From contig NZ_QJQX01000078.1 in assembly GCF_013393185.1 (NCBI RefSeq), positions 61,163-125,162 of the forward strand: a stretch of 64,000 bases of DNA, read 5' to 3'. This DNA comes from Sphingobium lactosutens (GTDB lineage: Bacteria; Pseudomonadota; Alphaproteobacteria; Sphingomonadales; Sphingomonadaceae). This document shows, in pieces, positions 33,085 through 42,492 of the stretch (positions are counted from its first letter, which is position 1; every line of letters starts with the position of its first letter). The position numbers and the translations under genes were made by a program. A model generated the notes under the pieces. That model was not told where the DNA came from, searched no databases, and saw only the letters and a program-made list of their open reading frames with translations.

Positions 33085-35457
33085 ATGTCGGCTAGACACG
33101 GAAATGGCGGCGGCACCGCGAGTGCTTCCATAATTCCGGATTTGGGCGCCCTGGATGCAGCGGCCGTGATGGATGTTGCTGAGCGGTTCGATCTTTCTGC
33201 TCTTCTTGCGGCAAGCGAGGCGATGACGCTGGCGGGCAAGGGCGCGCTCGTCACATATTCCCGCAAGATATTCATTCCGCTGACCCAGCTGTGCCGCGAT
33301 GTCTGTCACTACTGCACTTTTGCCATCCCGCCGTCCCGCACAGCCAGCCCCTATCTTCCGCGCACCGAGATTCTCGCACTTGCCCGCGCCGGGGCTGCGG
33401 CGGGATGCCGGGAAGCGTTGTTCACGCTGGGGGATAGGCCGGAACTTCGATACAGCAGCGCGCGCGCCGCACTCGACGAACAGGGGCAGGAAACCACATT
33501 GTCGCTGCTGCGCGACATGGCGGAACTTGTCTTTGCGGAAACCGGCCTGCTCCCGCACCTCAATCCCGGACTGATGATGGCGTCGGACTTCGCCATGCTG
33601 CGGCCAGTCGCCGCGTCTATGGGACTGATGCTGGAAAGCGCGTCCGAACGGCTGTGCGAGAAGGGAATGCCGCATCATGGATCGCCGGACAAACAACCGT
33701 CTGCCCGACTCGCCACGATCGAGGCAGCGGGCATTGCGCAGGTTCCCTTCACCAGCGGCATCCTGATTGGCATCGGGGAAACCCGGCGTGAGCGGGTCGA
33801 GGCGTTGATCGCATTGCGCGACAGTCACGCCCGGCATGGGCATATACAGGAAGTGATTGTCCAGAATTTTCGTGCAAAGCCCGGTACGCGCATGGCCGAC
33901 GCCCCCGAACCGACGCTGGAAGAGCATTTATGGACCATCGCCATGGCGCGGTTGCTGCTGGGGCCGGGGATGACAATCCAGGCGCCGCCCAACCTGCACG
34001 CACCCGAGGCGCTAGGCGCATTGCTTCGCGCCGGTGTGAATGATTGGGGCGGCGTGTCGCCGGTAACACCCGACCATGTCAATCCCGAAGCCCCCTGGCC
34101 ACATCTTGAGCGCCTGGAACAGGCCACCCAAGCCGCCGGCCGAACGTTGCGCGAGCGGCTGGCGATCGGCCCCGCTCATGCCCTGGAGCCGGAGAAATGG
34201 CTCGATCCCGCGTTCGTGCCGAGTGTCCGTCGCCAAACCGATGGACGCGGCCTGCCGATCGTGGAGATGTGGCGGCCGGGCGGAAGCGACGACATGCCAG
34301 CGCCGCTGCCGAAAGGGACAGGCGCAGCAGTCGCGATCCTTCACGACATTGTCGGTCGCGCGATCGCCGGAAAAAGGCTGGACGTCCCGGACATCGTGCG
34401 CCTTTTCGAAGCGGAAGGCCCGGAGGTCAGCCATCTGGTCGCCACTGCCGACGAACTGCGCCGCGGGACTGTAGGCGACAAGGTGACGTTCGTCATCAAC
34501 CGGAACATCAATTATACCAACATCTGCCTGTATCGGTGCGGCTTCTGCGCCTTTTCCAAAGGGACAGCGAAGACCCTGCGCGGCCCTGCCTACAGGCTGG
34601 ACCTGGAGGAAATCGGCCACCGCGCCGCGGAAGCCGTCACCCGCGGCGCAACCGAAGTGTGCCTGCAAGGCGGCATTCATCCGGACTATGACGGCAATAC
34701 CTACCTCGCCATCGTGGAAGCGGTGAGACGCGCGGCACCGGACATACACATCCATGCCTTTTCACCACTGGAGATCAGCCATGGAGCCTCGACGCTGGGC
34801 CTGTCGCTGCACGACTATCTGACGCGACTGAAAAATTCCGGCCTTGATACTCTGCCGGGCACCGCCGCCGAAATACTGGACGATCGGGTCCGCGCCATCA
34901 TCTGCCCCGACAAGCTGACCACCGCGCAGTGGCTGGAGGTGATGCGCAACGCGCATCGGATCGGACTGCGCACCACCGCGACAATCATGTTCGGCCATGT
35001 CGATCGCTATGATGATTGGGCGCGCCATCTGCTGGCGATCCGCGATCTTCAGGCTGACACGGGCGGCTTTACCGAATTCGTGCCCTTGCCTTTCGTCCAT
35101 ATGGAGGCGCCCAACTGGCGTCGGGGGCAGGCGCGATCCGGGCCGAGCGCGCGAGAGTGCCTTTTGATGCATGCGGTCGCGCGGCTCGTGCTGCATCCAC
35201 TTGTCCCGAATATTCAGGCGAGCTGGGTGAAACTGGGCGAAGCCGGCATAGCTGCCATGCTGTCCGCGGGCGTCAATGATCTGGGAGGAACGCTGATGGA
35301 TGAATCGATTACCCGCGCAGCCGGCGGCGCGCAGGGGCAGTGCAGGGATATCGCGTGGATGACAGCGATAACCGATCGGGCAGGCCGGCAGCTCCGTCAG
35401 AGGACGACCCTGTATGGCGAGGTGTCGGCCCGGGTCGCGATGGAGGAGCCGGCATGA
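33085..35457 (+). CDS. fbiC: FbiC: 7,8-didemethyl-8-hydroxy-5-deazariboflavin (FO) synthase, CofG-CofH fusion
   Basis: A 790-residue protein with two radical-SAM modules. The N-terminal CofG half has IPLTQLCRDVCHYCTF (CxxxCxxC, residues about 70-80). The C-terminal CofH half has NRNINYTNICLYRCGFCAF (CxxxCxxC, about 475-490). Each cluster cleaves S-adenosylmethionine. Together they join tyrosine and the 5-amino-6-ribitylaminouracil precursor into FO, the deazaflavin chromophore of F420. Actinobacteria usually have the fused form (about 850 residues); archaea have separate subunits. ATG 33085 has an ideal AGGAGGGACCG site. It overlaps fno by 4 bp. The later F420 genes (phosphoenolpyruvyl or lactyl transfer, glutamylation) are not in this window. 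Confidence 0.9.
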   Translation: MSARHGNGGGTASASIIPDLGALDAAAVMDVAERFDLSALLAASEAMTLAGKGALVTYSRKIFIPLTQLCRDVCHYCTFAIPPSRTASPYLPRTEILALARAGAAAGCREALFTLGDRPELRYSSARAALDEQGQETTLSLLRDMAELVFAETGLLPHLNPGLMMASDFAMLRPVAASMGLMLESASERLCEKGMPHHGSPDKQPSARLATIEAAGIAQVPFTSGILIGIGETRRERVEALIALRDSHARHGHIQEVIVQNFRAKPGTRMADAPEPTLEEHLWTIAMARLLLGPGMTIQAPPNLHAPEALGALLRAGVNDWGGVSPVTPDHVNPEAPWPHLERLEQATQAAGRTLRERLAIGPAHALEPEKWLDPAFVPSVRRQTDGRGLPIVEMWRPGGSDDMPAPLPKGTGAAVAILHDIVGRAIAGKRLDVPDIVRLFEAEGPEVSHLVATADELRRGTVGDKVTFVINRNINYTNICLYRCGFCAFSKGTAKTLRGPAYRLDLEEIGHRAAEAVTRGATEVCLQGGIHPDYDGNTYLAIVEAVRRAAPDIHIHAFSPLEISHGASTLGLSLHDYLTRLKNSGLDTLPGTAAEILDDRVRAIICPDKLTTAQWLEVMRNAHRIGLRTTATIMFGHVDRYDDWARHLLAIRDLQADTGGFTEFVPLPFVHMEAPNWRRGQARSGPSARECLLMHAVARLVLHPLVPNIQASWVKLGEAGIAAMLSAGVNDLGGTLMDESITRAAGGAQGQCRDIAWMTAITDRAGRQLRQRTTLYGEVSARVAMEEPA

Positions 35458-36110
35458 GCAACTACGAGATCGCCGTGATCGGCGGAACGGGCAATCTGGG
35501 CCGCGCCATCGCCCGCCGGCTCGCCAGGAAGGGCCGCTCCGTCGTCATCGGCTCGCGCCTGGCGGCGTCCGCCGAAGCGGCGGCCTCAGAATTGGGGTTC
35601 GGCCTGTCCGGCCTCGCCAATGCAGAAGCAGCCGCAGCGGCCCGGCTGATCATCATCACCGTTCCATTCGCGGCGCAGGAAACGACCCTGCAGGACATTG
35701 CACCGCACGCATCCGGCAAGATCGTCGTCGACACCACCGTTCCCCTGGTTCCACCCCGCGTCATGCGTGTGCAGTTGCCGGCGGAGGGCAGCGCGGCCCA
35801 GCGAGCGCAGGCATCGCTGGGCGAGGATGTGCGGCTGGTCTCCGCTTTCCACAATGTCGCGGCGCACAAGCTGATAACCGATGCCGATGTCGGCTGCGAC
35901 GTGCTGGTCTTCGGCGATGACAAGACAGCACGAGCCGAAGTGGTGAAGCTCGCCGATATGATGGGTCTGCGCGGCCTCCATGCCGGGGCATTGGCGAATT
36001 CGGCGGCGGCGGAGGCCATGACCTCGATCCTGATCTTCCTCAACAAGACGTACAAAGTCGATGGAGCAGGCATCCGTATCACCGGCGACCTTATCGCCCC
36101 TGAAGATTGA
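35454..36110 (+). CDS. fno: NADPH:F420 oxidoreductase (Fno/NpdG)
   Basis: A 218-residue Rossmann protein: IAVIGGTGNLGRAIARRLAR, the NADPH-phosphate site IGSR, then LVSAFHNVAAHKL, VFGDDKTARAEV and GLRGLHAGALANSAAAEAMT. This order matches archaeal Fno, where the equivalent segments line the F420 pocket. It transfers hydride between NADPH and F420 and so would supply reduced F420 to LLM and Ddn-type enzymes. The ATG overlaps the fbiC stop (ATGA), a strong sign that they work together. Length is normal for the family. An unrelated NADP-dependent oxidoreductase is the less likely alternative. Confidence 0.85.
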   Translation: MSNYEIAVIGGTGNLGRAIARRLARKGRSVVIGSRLAASAEAAASELGFGLSGLANAEAAAAARLIIITVPFAAQETTLQDIAPHASGKIVVDTTVPLVPPRVMRVQLPAEGSAAQRAQASLGEDVRLVSAFHNVAAHKLITDADVGCDVLVFGDDKTARAEVVKLADMMGLRGLHAGALANSAAAEAMTSILIFLNKTYKVDGAGIRITGDLIAPED

Positions 36111-36617
36111 CGACCCTGACTTGCATGCTGGATGAAAGAGTCTCGACGGGAAAATCGGGGCATGGAACAGCGAATTCATAAGGTTCGCGCGCAGTAATGA
36201 TGCCACGCGGCCTCTGACTGGCACATTGGTCGTCGACGTGCTGAACACAACGGCGCTGGTCGACATTGTGGCCGGTAACGGCCTGCACGGTGCGCGCATC
36301 GCCCCGCTATCAAATCCGCTTGGCTGTCGCCCAAGAACTGCCGAAGCATGGAAAGTCCAAAGATGGGTTTCTGGCGCACTATCACCCGCAACACCACAAG
36401 TTGATACCATTACGCCATCGCGCTCGGCAGTGCCGAATCTTGGATCGCCCCTTCGGACAGGTTATTCATGACCGTCAAAAGGGTGGCGGCGTTTCGGCAT
36501 AGTATCGAAGAGGCTCGGCATGATTTCATTGGTCCGCCGACCTTGGCGAACATGGATCGCCGCAGATATGATTTTCGCCACGGCAAATATGCCTCTTCAC
36601 CAACAAAGGACAGGATG
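36111..36617. other. 507-bp gap between fno and the carboxylic acid reductase
   Basis: No gene can be supported. Open stretches in several frames (for example around 36226-36471) have no recognisable family and no ribosome site. Composition is less GC-biased than in the flanking genes, so decayed coding sequence is possible. The promoter and leader of the carboxylic acid reductase gene probably lie in the last 150 bp. Confidence 0.3.
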
Positions 36618-39600
36618 ATGGCGAGCGAGTTCGATCAGCGATATCTTTTCGACCGGGCCGGTGCGCGCATGCAGGCGCTGATCGCTCAGGACGCGGAGAT
36701 TGGAACGAGGACTCCCGACGACAATGTGACGCGCGCGATCAATGCGCCGGGCGCCAGCTATCGCGACATCATCCGCACCGTGCTTTCGGGCTATGCCGAT
36801 CGCCCGGCGTTGGGCACCCGCCATCATGAGGCCGTGACCGATCCCAGCGGCCGGACGGTCCGCAAATATGAAGCCCGCTTTGACACGATCAGCTATGACG
36901 AACTGCGCCACCGAGTCGAGGCGCTGGCCAATTTCTGGCGGCATCACCTCGATCATCGCGCCGCGCCGGGCGATCATATCGCCTTCATCGCCTTCACCGG
37001 CGCTGAAATGGCGACGCTGGACCTCGCCTGCAATTACGCGCTGACCATATCCATTCCGCTTCAGGCCAATCTTCCCGCGCCGGACATGCAAGGCATCCTA
37101 GCCGACACGGCGCCCGTCACCATAGCGGCGACGATCGACAATCTGGACCTCGCCGTCGGCTATGCGATGGGCGCCGACAGCGTCCGCAGCCTCATCATCC
37201 TGGATCTCGACGAACGCATATCGGAAGAAAGTGAAGCCGTTGCCGCCGCCCGCCAGCGGCTGGCGGCAGAGGGCAGGATCGCGCTCATCTCGCTGGCCGA
37301 CGCCATCGAATATGGTCAGGGCTTCACCTATCAACCGCCGCCCGAACCGGCGGCCGGGCCGGATCAAGTCTCCATGATCATGTACACGTCCGGCAGCACC
37401 GGAACACCCAAGGGCGCCATCATCCATGACGCCATCAGCGCGCAATTCTGGTCCGAAACGATCAGCACCTATCTGCCCACGGTCGCCGTCGCCTATGCGC
37501 CGATGAACCATTTCATGGGGCGCAACATGGTGCATGGCGTGCTGGCGCAGGGCGGCACGGCCTATTTCACGCTGAAGAGCGACATGTCGACGCTGTTCGA
37601 CGATTTCCGCATCGTGCGGCCGACGTCGATCCTCTTCATCCCGCGCGTCTGCGAAATCATCTATCAGCATTATCAGTCGGAGCTGCAACGCCGCATTGCC
37701 GCAGGCGAGCAACCTGAATCAGCCGACGTCGCCGTCCGCGCGGAAATGCGCGCGGGCTATCTCGGCGACCGCCTGTGCGGCGGCGGCGTCGGCAGTTCGC
37801 CAACCGCGCCGGAAGTACGGCGCTTCATCGCCGAATGCTGGGACATGCCGCTGATCGAAGGCTATGGCTGCACGGAGGCGGGTGCGGCGGCAATGACCTT
37901 CGCCAACCGGCTGACCCCGCACATGATTACCGAATATAAGCTGCTCGACGTGCCCGAGCTGGGCTATTACACCACCGACAAACCCTTCCCGCGCGGCGAG
38001 TTGCTGGTCAAGACGACCAAGATGTTCCAGGGCTATTTCAAACGCCCGGAGGCAACTGCATCGGTCTTCACCGAGGACGGCTTCCTGAAAACCGGCGATA
38101 TCATGGAACAGCGCGGGCCGGATCATCTGGTCTGGGTGGATCGGCGCGGCAATGTCATCAAGCTGAGCCAGGCCGAGTTCGTCGCCGTCGGCCCTCTCGA
38201 AACCGCCTATCTGGGCAATAGCGCGCTGATCGACCAGATCTTCGTCTATGGCAGCTCCTACCGCTCCTACCTACTGGCGGTGGTGGTGCCTGATGTGAGT
38301 GTCGCGCAGGCCCAGCTTGGTCGCGCGGCGACGGAGGCGGAACTGCGCACCCTCATCCTCAACGAGTTCAAGGAAGTCGCCCGCAAGGCGCAGCTCAAGA
38401 ATTTCGAGATTCCGCGCGACGTAATCGTCGAAACTGAGTCCTTCACTCTCGAAAACGGCCTCCTCTCCAGCGCCCGCAAGCCGCTGCGCCCCAATCTCAA
38501 GCGGCGCTACATGGAGCGGCTAGAGGCCATATATGAGGATATGGACAAGCAGCAGCAGGCAGAACTCGCCCGGTTGCGCGAAAGCGCGACCGGCACTTTG
38601 GCCGAGCGCGTCGCTGGCGCCTTCAAGGCCAATCTGGGCCTGGCAGTCGTCGATCCGACCGATCCGCGCAGCTATGGCGATCTGGGTGGGGACTCGCTGG
38701 GCGCGGTCGGCCTGTCGCTGCTGTTCGAGGAAATGTTCGAAATCTCGGTCGCGGTCAGCGCGATCCTGCACCCGGCTGCCAGCGTGCTATGGCTGGCCGA
38801 CCATATCGAGCGGCTGCAATCCGGTGAGGGCGTGCAATTTGCCGATGTCCATTTGGATGACGGCATGCTGCACGCATCCGACCTCAAACTGCACAAATTC
38901 CTCGATGAAGGGGTGCTGACCGCCGCATCCCATGCCCAGCCGCCCGTCGATCAGGCCCGCAATATCCTGCTGACCGGCGCCAACGGCTTCCTTGGCCGCT
39001 TCCTATGCCTCGAATGGCTGGACTATGCGGCCCACAGCGGCGGCACAGTCTATTGCCTGGGGCGCGGCAAGGACAGCAAGGCAGCCTATGCGCGGATCGA
39101 GGCGATGTTCGACAAGGGGGACGCAATCCTGCTCGATCGCTTCCGCACGCTGGCGTCCAGCCATTTGGAAATGGTCTGCGGCGATCTGGCGCTGCCGCAA
39201 CTGGGATTGGGCAAAGTGCAGTTAGATCGTCTGGCCGAGCAGATCGACCATATCGTCCATCCCGCCGCGCTGGTGAACCACCGGCTGTCCTATCAGAATC
39301 TGTTCGAACCCAATGTCGCCGGGACGGCCGAACTGATCCGGCTCGCCTTGACCGGCCGGCTCAAGCGGTTCGACTATGTTTCAACGGTGGCTGTGCCCTT
39401 CATGCTGCCGGAACTGACCGCCGCACCGGAATCAATGGATGTGCGCACGGTGTCCGATACTGTGCCGCTGACCGACATCTACGCGTCGGGCTATGGCGCC
39501 AGCAAATGGGCGGGCGAGGTTCTGCTGCGGGAGGCGCATGCCCTGTTCGGCCTGCCCGTCAATGTCTTCCGCCCGAACATGATCATGCCGCATTCGCGCT

Positions 39601-40166
39601 ATATCGGGCAATATAATGATACCGACATGATGACGCGGCTGCTCTACAGCGTCGTGCAGACCGGGCTGGCACCCCAGTCCTTCTACACGCTGACGCCCGA
39701 CGGCCAGCCGTGCCGCGCCCATTATGACGGGCTTCCGGTCGATTTCCTGGCGGCGGTCATGGTCGGGATCGGCGCCCAGCCCTATGACGGGTTCAGCAGC
39801 TTCAATATGGTGAACGCTCATGATGATGGCGTATCGCTGGACAGCTTCGTCGGCTGGATCGCATCGAAGGGCTATCAGGTCGCGCGGATCGCTCCGCACG
39901 CCGAATGGATGCGGCGGTTCGAGGACAAGCTGCGCAACCTCCCCGAGGCGGAGCGCCACCATAGCTCCATCAACATATTGGGCCATTTTGCGGAACCGCA
40001 TTCGCCGGGGGCCAGCCCCTTGACGAGCACGGACTTTGCCGCACGCGTCCGCACGCTCAAGGTGGGGCCGGACATTCCGCAGCTGGGCGAAGCCTATATC
40101 CACAAATATCTCGATGACCTGTGCGCTCGCGGCCTGATCGCCCCCCCTGCGATGGTGGCTGCCTGA
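36618..40166 (+). CDS. car: Carboxylic acid reductase (A-T-R three-domain enzyme)
   Basis: A 1182-residue enzyme that reduces carboxylic acids to aldehydes with ATP and NADPH. Adenylation domain motif YTSGSTGTPKGAIIHD lies near residue 256, the phosphopantetheine attachment site LGGDSLGAVGLS near 690, and the reductase domain begins LLTGANGFLGRFL near 785 with the SDR-type YGASKWAG near 958. Size and order match actinobacterial CAR. The frame extends to 36468, but AAGGACAGG before ATG ATG at 36615-36620 fixes the start; the second ATG is better spaced. It needs a phosphopantetheinyl transferase, which is not in the window. It follows fno by about 0.5 kb and is probably transcribed separately. 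Confidence 0.9.
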   Translation: MASEFDQRYLFDRAGARMQALIAQDAEIGTRTPDDNVTRAINAPGASYRDIIRTVLSGYADRPALGTRHHEAVTDPSGRTVRKYEARFDTISYDELRHRVEALANFWRHHLDHRAAPGDHIAFIAFTGAEMATLDLACNYALTISIPLQANLPAPDMQGILADTAPVTIAATIDNLDLAVGYAMGADSVRSLIILDLDERISEESEAVAAARQRLAAEGRIALISLADAIEYGQGFTYQPPPEPAAGPDQVSMIMYTSGSTGTPKGAIIHDAISAQFWSETISTYLPTVAVAYAPMNHFMGRNMVHGVLAQGGTAYFTLKSDMSTLFDDFRIVRPTSILFIPRVCEIIYQHYQSELQRRIAAGEQPESADVAVRAEMRAGYLGDRLCGGGVGSSPTAPEVRRFIAECWDMPLIEGYGCTEAGAAAMTFANRLTPHMITEYKLLDVPELGYYTTDKPFPRGELLVKTTKMFQGYFKRPEATASVFTEDGFLKTGDIMEQRGPDHLVWVDRRGNVIKLSQAEFVAVGPLETAYLGNSALIDQIFVYGSSYRSYLLAVVVPDVSVAQAQLGRAATEAELRTLILNEFKEVARKAQLKNFEIPRDVIVETESFTLENGLLSSARKPLRPNLKRRYMERLEAIYEDMDKQQQAELARLRESATGTLAERVAGAFKANLGLAVVDPTDPRSYGDLGGDSLGAVGLSLLFEEMFEISVAVSAILHPAASVLWLADHIERLQSGEGVQFADVHLDDGMLHASDLKLHKFLDEGVLTAASHAQPPVDQARNILLTGANGFLGRFLCLEWLDYAAHSGGTVYCLGRGKDSKAAYARIEAMFDKGDAILLDRFRTLASSHLEMVCGDLALPQLGLGKVQLDRLAEQIDHIVHPAALVNHRLSYQNLFEPNVAGTAELIRLALTGRLKRFDYVSTVAVPFMLPELTAAPESMDVRTVSDTVPLTDIYASGYGASKWAGEVLLREAHALFGLPVNVFRPNMIMPHSRYIGQYNDTDMMTRLLYSVVQTGLAPQSFYTLTPDGQPCRAHYDGLPVDFLAAVMVGIGAQPYDGFSSFNMVNAHDDGVSLDSFVGWIASKGYQVARIAPHAEWMRRFEDKLRNLPEAERHHSSINILGHFAEPHSPGASPLTSTDFAARVRTLKVGPDIPQLGEAYIHKYLDDLCARGLIAPPAMVAA

Positions 40167-40179
40167 TCGATGCAGGATG

Positions 40180-40217
40180 GAGGCGGCGGCGCTTTAGCGA
40201 CCCGTCGCCGCCGCCTC
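40180..40217. terminator. Hairpin between convergent car and araC-type genes
   Basis: GAGGCGGCGGCG at 40180-40191 pairs perfectly with CGCCGCCGCCTC at 40206-40217 across a 14-base loop. It begins just after the car stop and reaches into the last codons of the AraC-type gene. No long T run follows. Confidence 0.45.
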
Positions 40218-41237
40218 TCCTTCCGCCTTGTCGGAAAAGCTGCGGGGCGGCACGCCCCAATGCCTTTTGAACGCGCGGGCAAAGCTGCTTTCGATCGGAT
40301 AGCCCACCCGCTGCGCAACCTCATACATGCTGAGGGAATCGGTGCGCAGCAGCGTCGCAGCCCGTTCCATACGTGTCCGAGTAAGAAAAGCGATGGGGGC
40401 TTCGCCGACTATCTCATGAAAAGCCGCCGCAAAGGCCGATCGGGACAGGCCGACATGCCGGGCGAGGTCAGTGACGCACCAAGGCCGATCGGGATGCGCG
40501 CGAATTTCCCTGACGACGGTCGCCACCCGCCGCATATTGGGGCAACGCACGTCATGGACACTCTCGCCCCACAGCCGCGACGACCATTGTTTGAGCGCAT
40601 GGCAGAGCTGCATATTGGCAAAAGCGCTGACCAGCGCGAGCGATCCCGGTCCCTCCAGATCATGTGCAAGCTGTTTCGCCGAATAGGAAAAGGATTTGAA
40701 AGGCGCTTCCCTATTGGCGTCCGTCGGCGCATGCAGCACGAGCAGGTCGGGTGCCGCACGGCTCACATGCGCATTTTTGCGAACATAGGTCAGTTCCAGC
40801 ACCGATTGCAGCACCACCGCCTGATCGGAACCTTGGCCCACCCGTCGGCGCTCGACCAGCTCCGGCATGGGATTATGGACGGACGGTGCCATCCCCGCCA
40901 CGGTGAGCGGCCCCTTCCCCAACAGATGCGCATCTCCGTAAAAGATCAGGACATTGTCACCGGCTATCAGATTAATCGACGGTTGATAGGCCATCTCCAG
41001 CCGGATGTCTCCTTCCAGAACCGTGTAGAGGACCGGCAACTGGATCGCGGGCATGCGCCATTTCGCATCCTGACGGATCATCAGGATTTGTGCATGCGCG
41101 CGTTCCACCCGCAGATCCTGCAACAATATTTCCGATAGAGAGGCTGGCCCGCTGGGATGGACGGCATCCCGCTTCACGATCCTAATCTGATCCGAAACCT
41201 GACGCGCGGAATAGATGCCTGTGTCGAACCGGGCCAT
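40194..41237 (-). CDS. AraC-family transcriptional regulator
   Basis: A 347-residue regulator. The N-terminal half is a cupin-like ligand domain of the AraC-binding type (residues about 1-190), and the C-terminal half has two helix-turn-helix motifs: VTDLARHVGLSRSAFAAAFH followed by MYEVAQRVGYPIESSFARAF. ATG 41237 follows GGAGAGGAAGGCCAG, better than the frame start at 41273. It lies 32 bp after the acyl-CoA dehydrogenase on the same strand, so the two are probably co-transcribed. Targets may include the convergent car gene or the 42.4-43.3 kb genes; no operator could be assigned. Confidence 0.85.
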   Translation of the reverse strand: MARFDTGIYSARQVSDQIRIVKRDAVHPSGPASLSEILLQDLRVERAHAQILMIRQDAKWRMPAIQLPVLYTVLEGDIRLEMAYQPSINLIAGDNVLIFYGDAHLLGKGPLTVAGMAPSVHNPMPELVERRRVGQGSDQAVVLQSVLELTYVRKNAHVSRAAPDLLVLHAPTDANREAPFKSFSYSAKQLAHDLEGPGSLALVSAFANMQLCHALKQWSSRLWGESVHDVRCPNMRRVATVVREIRAHPDRPWCVTDLARHVGLSRSAFAAAFHEIVGEAPIAFLTRTRMERAATLLRTDSLSMYEVAQRVGYPIESSFARAFKRHWGVPPRSFSDKAEGEAAATGR

Positions 41238-41269
41238 CTGGCCTTCCTCTCCCTGTCTTCTGCACATCC

Positions 41270-42430
41270 TCAATAGGATTTGGGCAAATCCAGCACCTTC
41301 TCGGCGATGAAGTTAAGGATCATCTCCTCCGTAATCGGCGTGAAGCGCGGCAGGATGGACTCGCGGAACAGCCGCTCGACCTGATATTCCTTCGCATAGC
41401 CCATGCCGCCATGGGTCATCACCGCTTGCGTACAGGCATCGAAACAGGCCTTGGCGCCCAGATATTTCGCCGCATTCGCCTCCGCGCCGCAGGGCTTGCC
41501 CGCGTCATAGAGGTAGGCGGCACGCATGCCCATCCAGAAGGCGCTCTCCAGCTCGATCCAGTTCTTCGCCAGCGGATGCTGTATGCCCTGATTCTGGCCG
41601 ATGGGCCGCCCGAACACCTTGCGTTCGCGGGCATATTGCGCGGCGCGGGACAGCGCATTCTGCCCAAAGCCGACCGCTTCCATGCCGACGAGGATGCGCT
41701 CAGGATTGAGGCTGTGCAGGATATAGTGGAAGCCCTTGCCTTCCTCACCGATCCGATCCTCTTCGGGGACGAAATAATCATCGATGAAGGTGGCGTTGGA
41801 ATCGACGGCGTTGCGGCCCATTTTGGGGATGCGCCGTACCTCGATCTGCGACTTGTCGAGATCGGTGTAGAACAGGGTCATGCCGTCGGTCGGCTTCCTG
41901 CATTGCTCCTTGGGCGTGGTGCGGGTCAGCAGCAGGATCTTGTTGGCGACCTGCCCCGAAGACGTCCATATCTTGCGACCGGTGACGCGATAGCCGCCAT
42001 CCACCCTGGTCGCGAAGGTCTTGATGCTGGTGGTGTCCAGCCCCGCATCAGGCTCAGTCACGCCGAAACAGGCGCGGTCCGTGCCCGCGATCAGGGGCTT
42101 CAGCATTCGCTCCTTCTGCTCCGGCGTGCCATGGACCACCACCGAATGCGGGCCGAAGATGTTGAGATGAAGGGTGCTGGCCGAATTATAGCCGCCGCAG
42201 CCCGATGTCACGGTGTGCATCATGATGGCGGCTTCGGTGACGCCCAAATTGGCGCCGCCCAGTTCCTCCGGCATGGTGATGCCCAGCCAACCCCCATCCG
42301 CCATCGCCTTGTGAAATTCGAAGGGGAATGTCTTTTCCTCTTCACAGGCCGACCAATAATCGTCGTCGAACCGATCGACGACCTTCTTGACACCTTCCCG
42401 GATCGCCAGATGTTCGGGCGAAAGTTCCAT
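41270..42430 (-). CDS. Acyl-CoA dehydrogenase (near-duplicate of 28766-29932)
   Basis: A 386-residue acyl-CoA dehydrogenase that matches the protein at 28766-29932 along its whole length, sharing long identical blocks such as GRKIWTSSGQVANKILLL and the end IAEKVLDLPKSY. Differences are scattered (for example HTVTSGCGGYNSAST against HEVSASAGGYSAAST), so it is a diverged paralogue rather than a fresh copy. The probable catalytic Glu is again in LNPERILVG. ATG 42430 is better spaced from GAGGGAGG than the Met two codons earlier. It neighbours an AraC gene and an SDR. Confidence 0.88.
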   Translation of the reverse strand: MELSPEHLAIREGVKKVVDRFDDDYWSACEEEKTFPFEFHKAMADGGWLGITMPEELGGANLGVTEAAIMMHTVTSGCGGYNSASTLHLNIFGPHSVVVHGTPEQKERMLKPLIAGTDRACFGVTEPDAGLDTTSIKTFATRVDGGYRVTGRKIWTSSGQVANKILLLTRTTPKEQCRKPTDGMTLFYTDLDKSQIEVRRIPKMGRNAVDSNATFIDDYFVPEEDRIGEEGKGFHYILHSLNPERILVGMEAVGFGQNALSRAAQYARERKVFGRPIGQNQGIQHPLAKNWIELESAFWMGMRAAYLYDAGKPCGAEANAAKYLGAKACFDACTQAVMTHGGMGYAKEYQVERLFRESILPRFTPITEEMILNFIAEKVLDLPKSY

Positions 42431-42492
42431 TTTCATCCTCCCTCGGATGTTTCCTTCAACGACTGAAAGGAGCGTACTTGCGCGCCCCTCGC

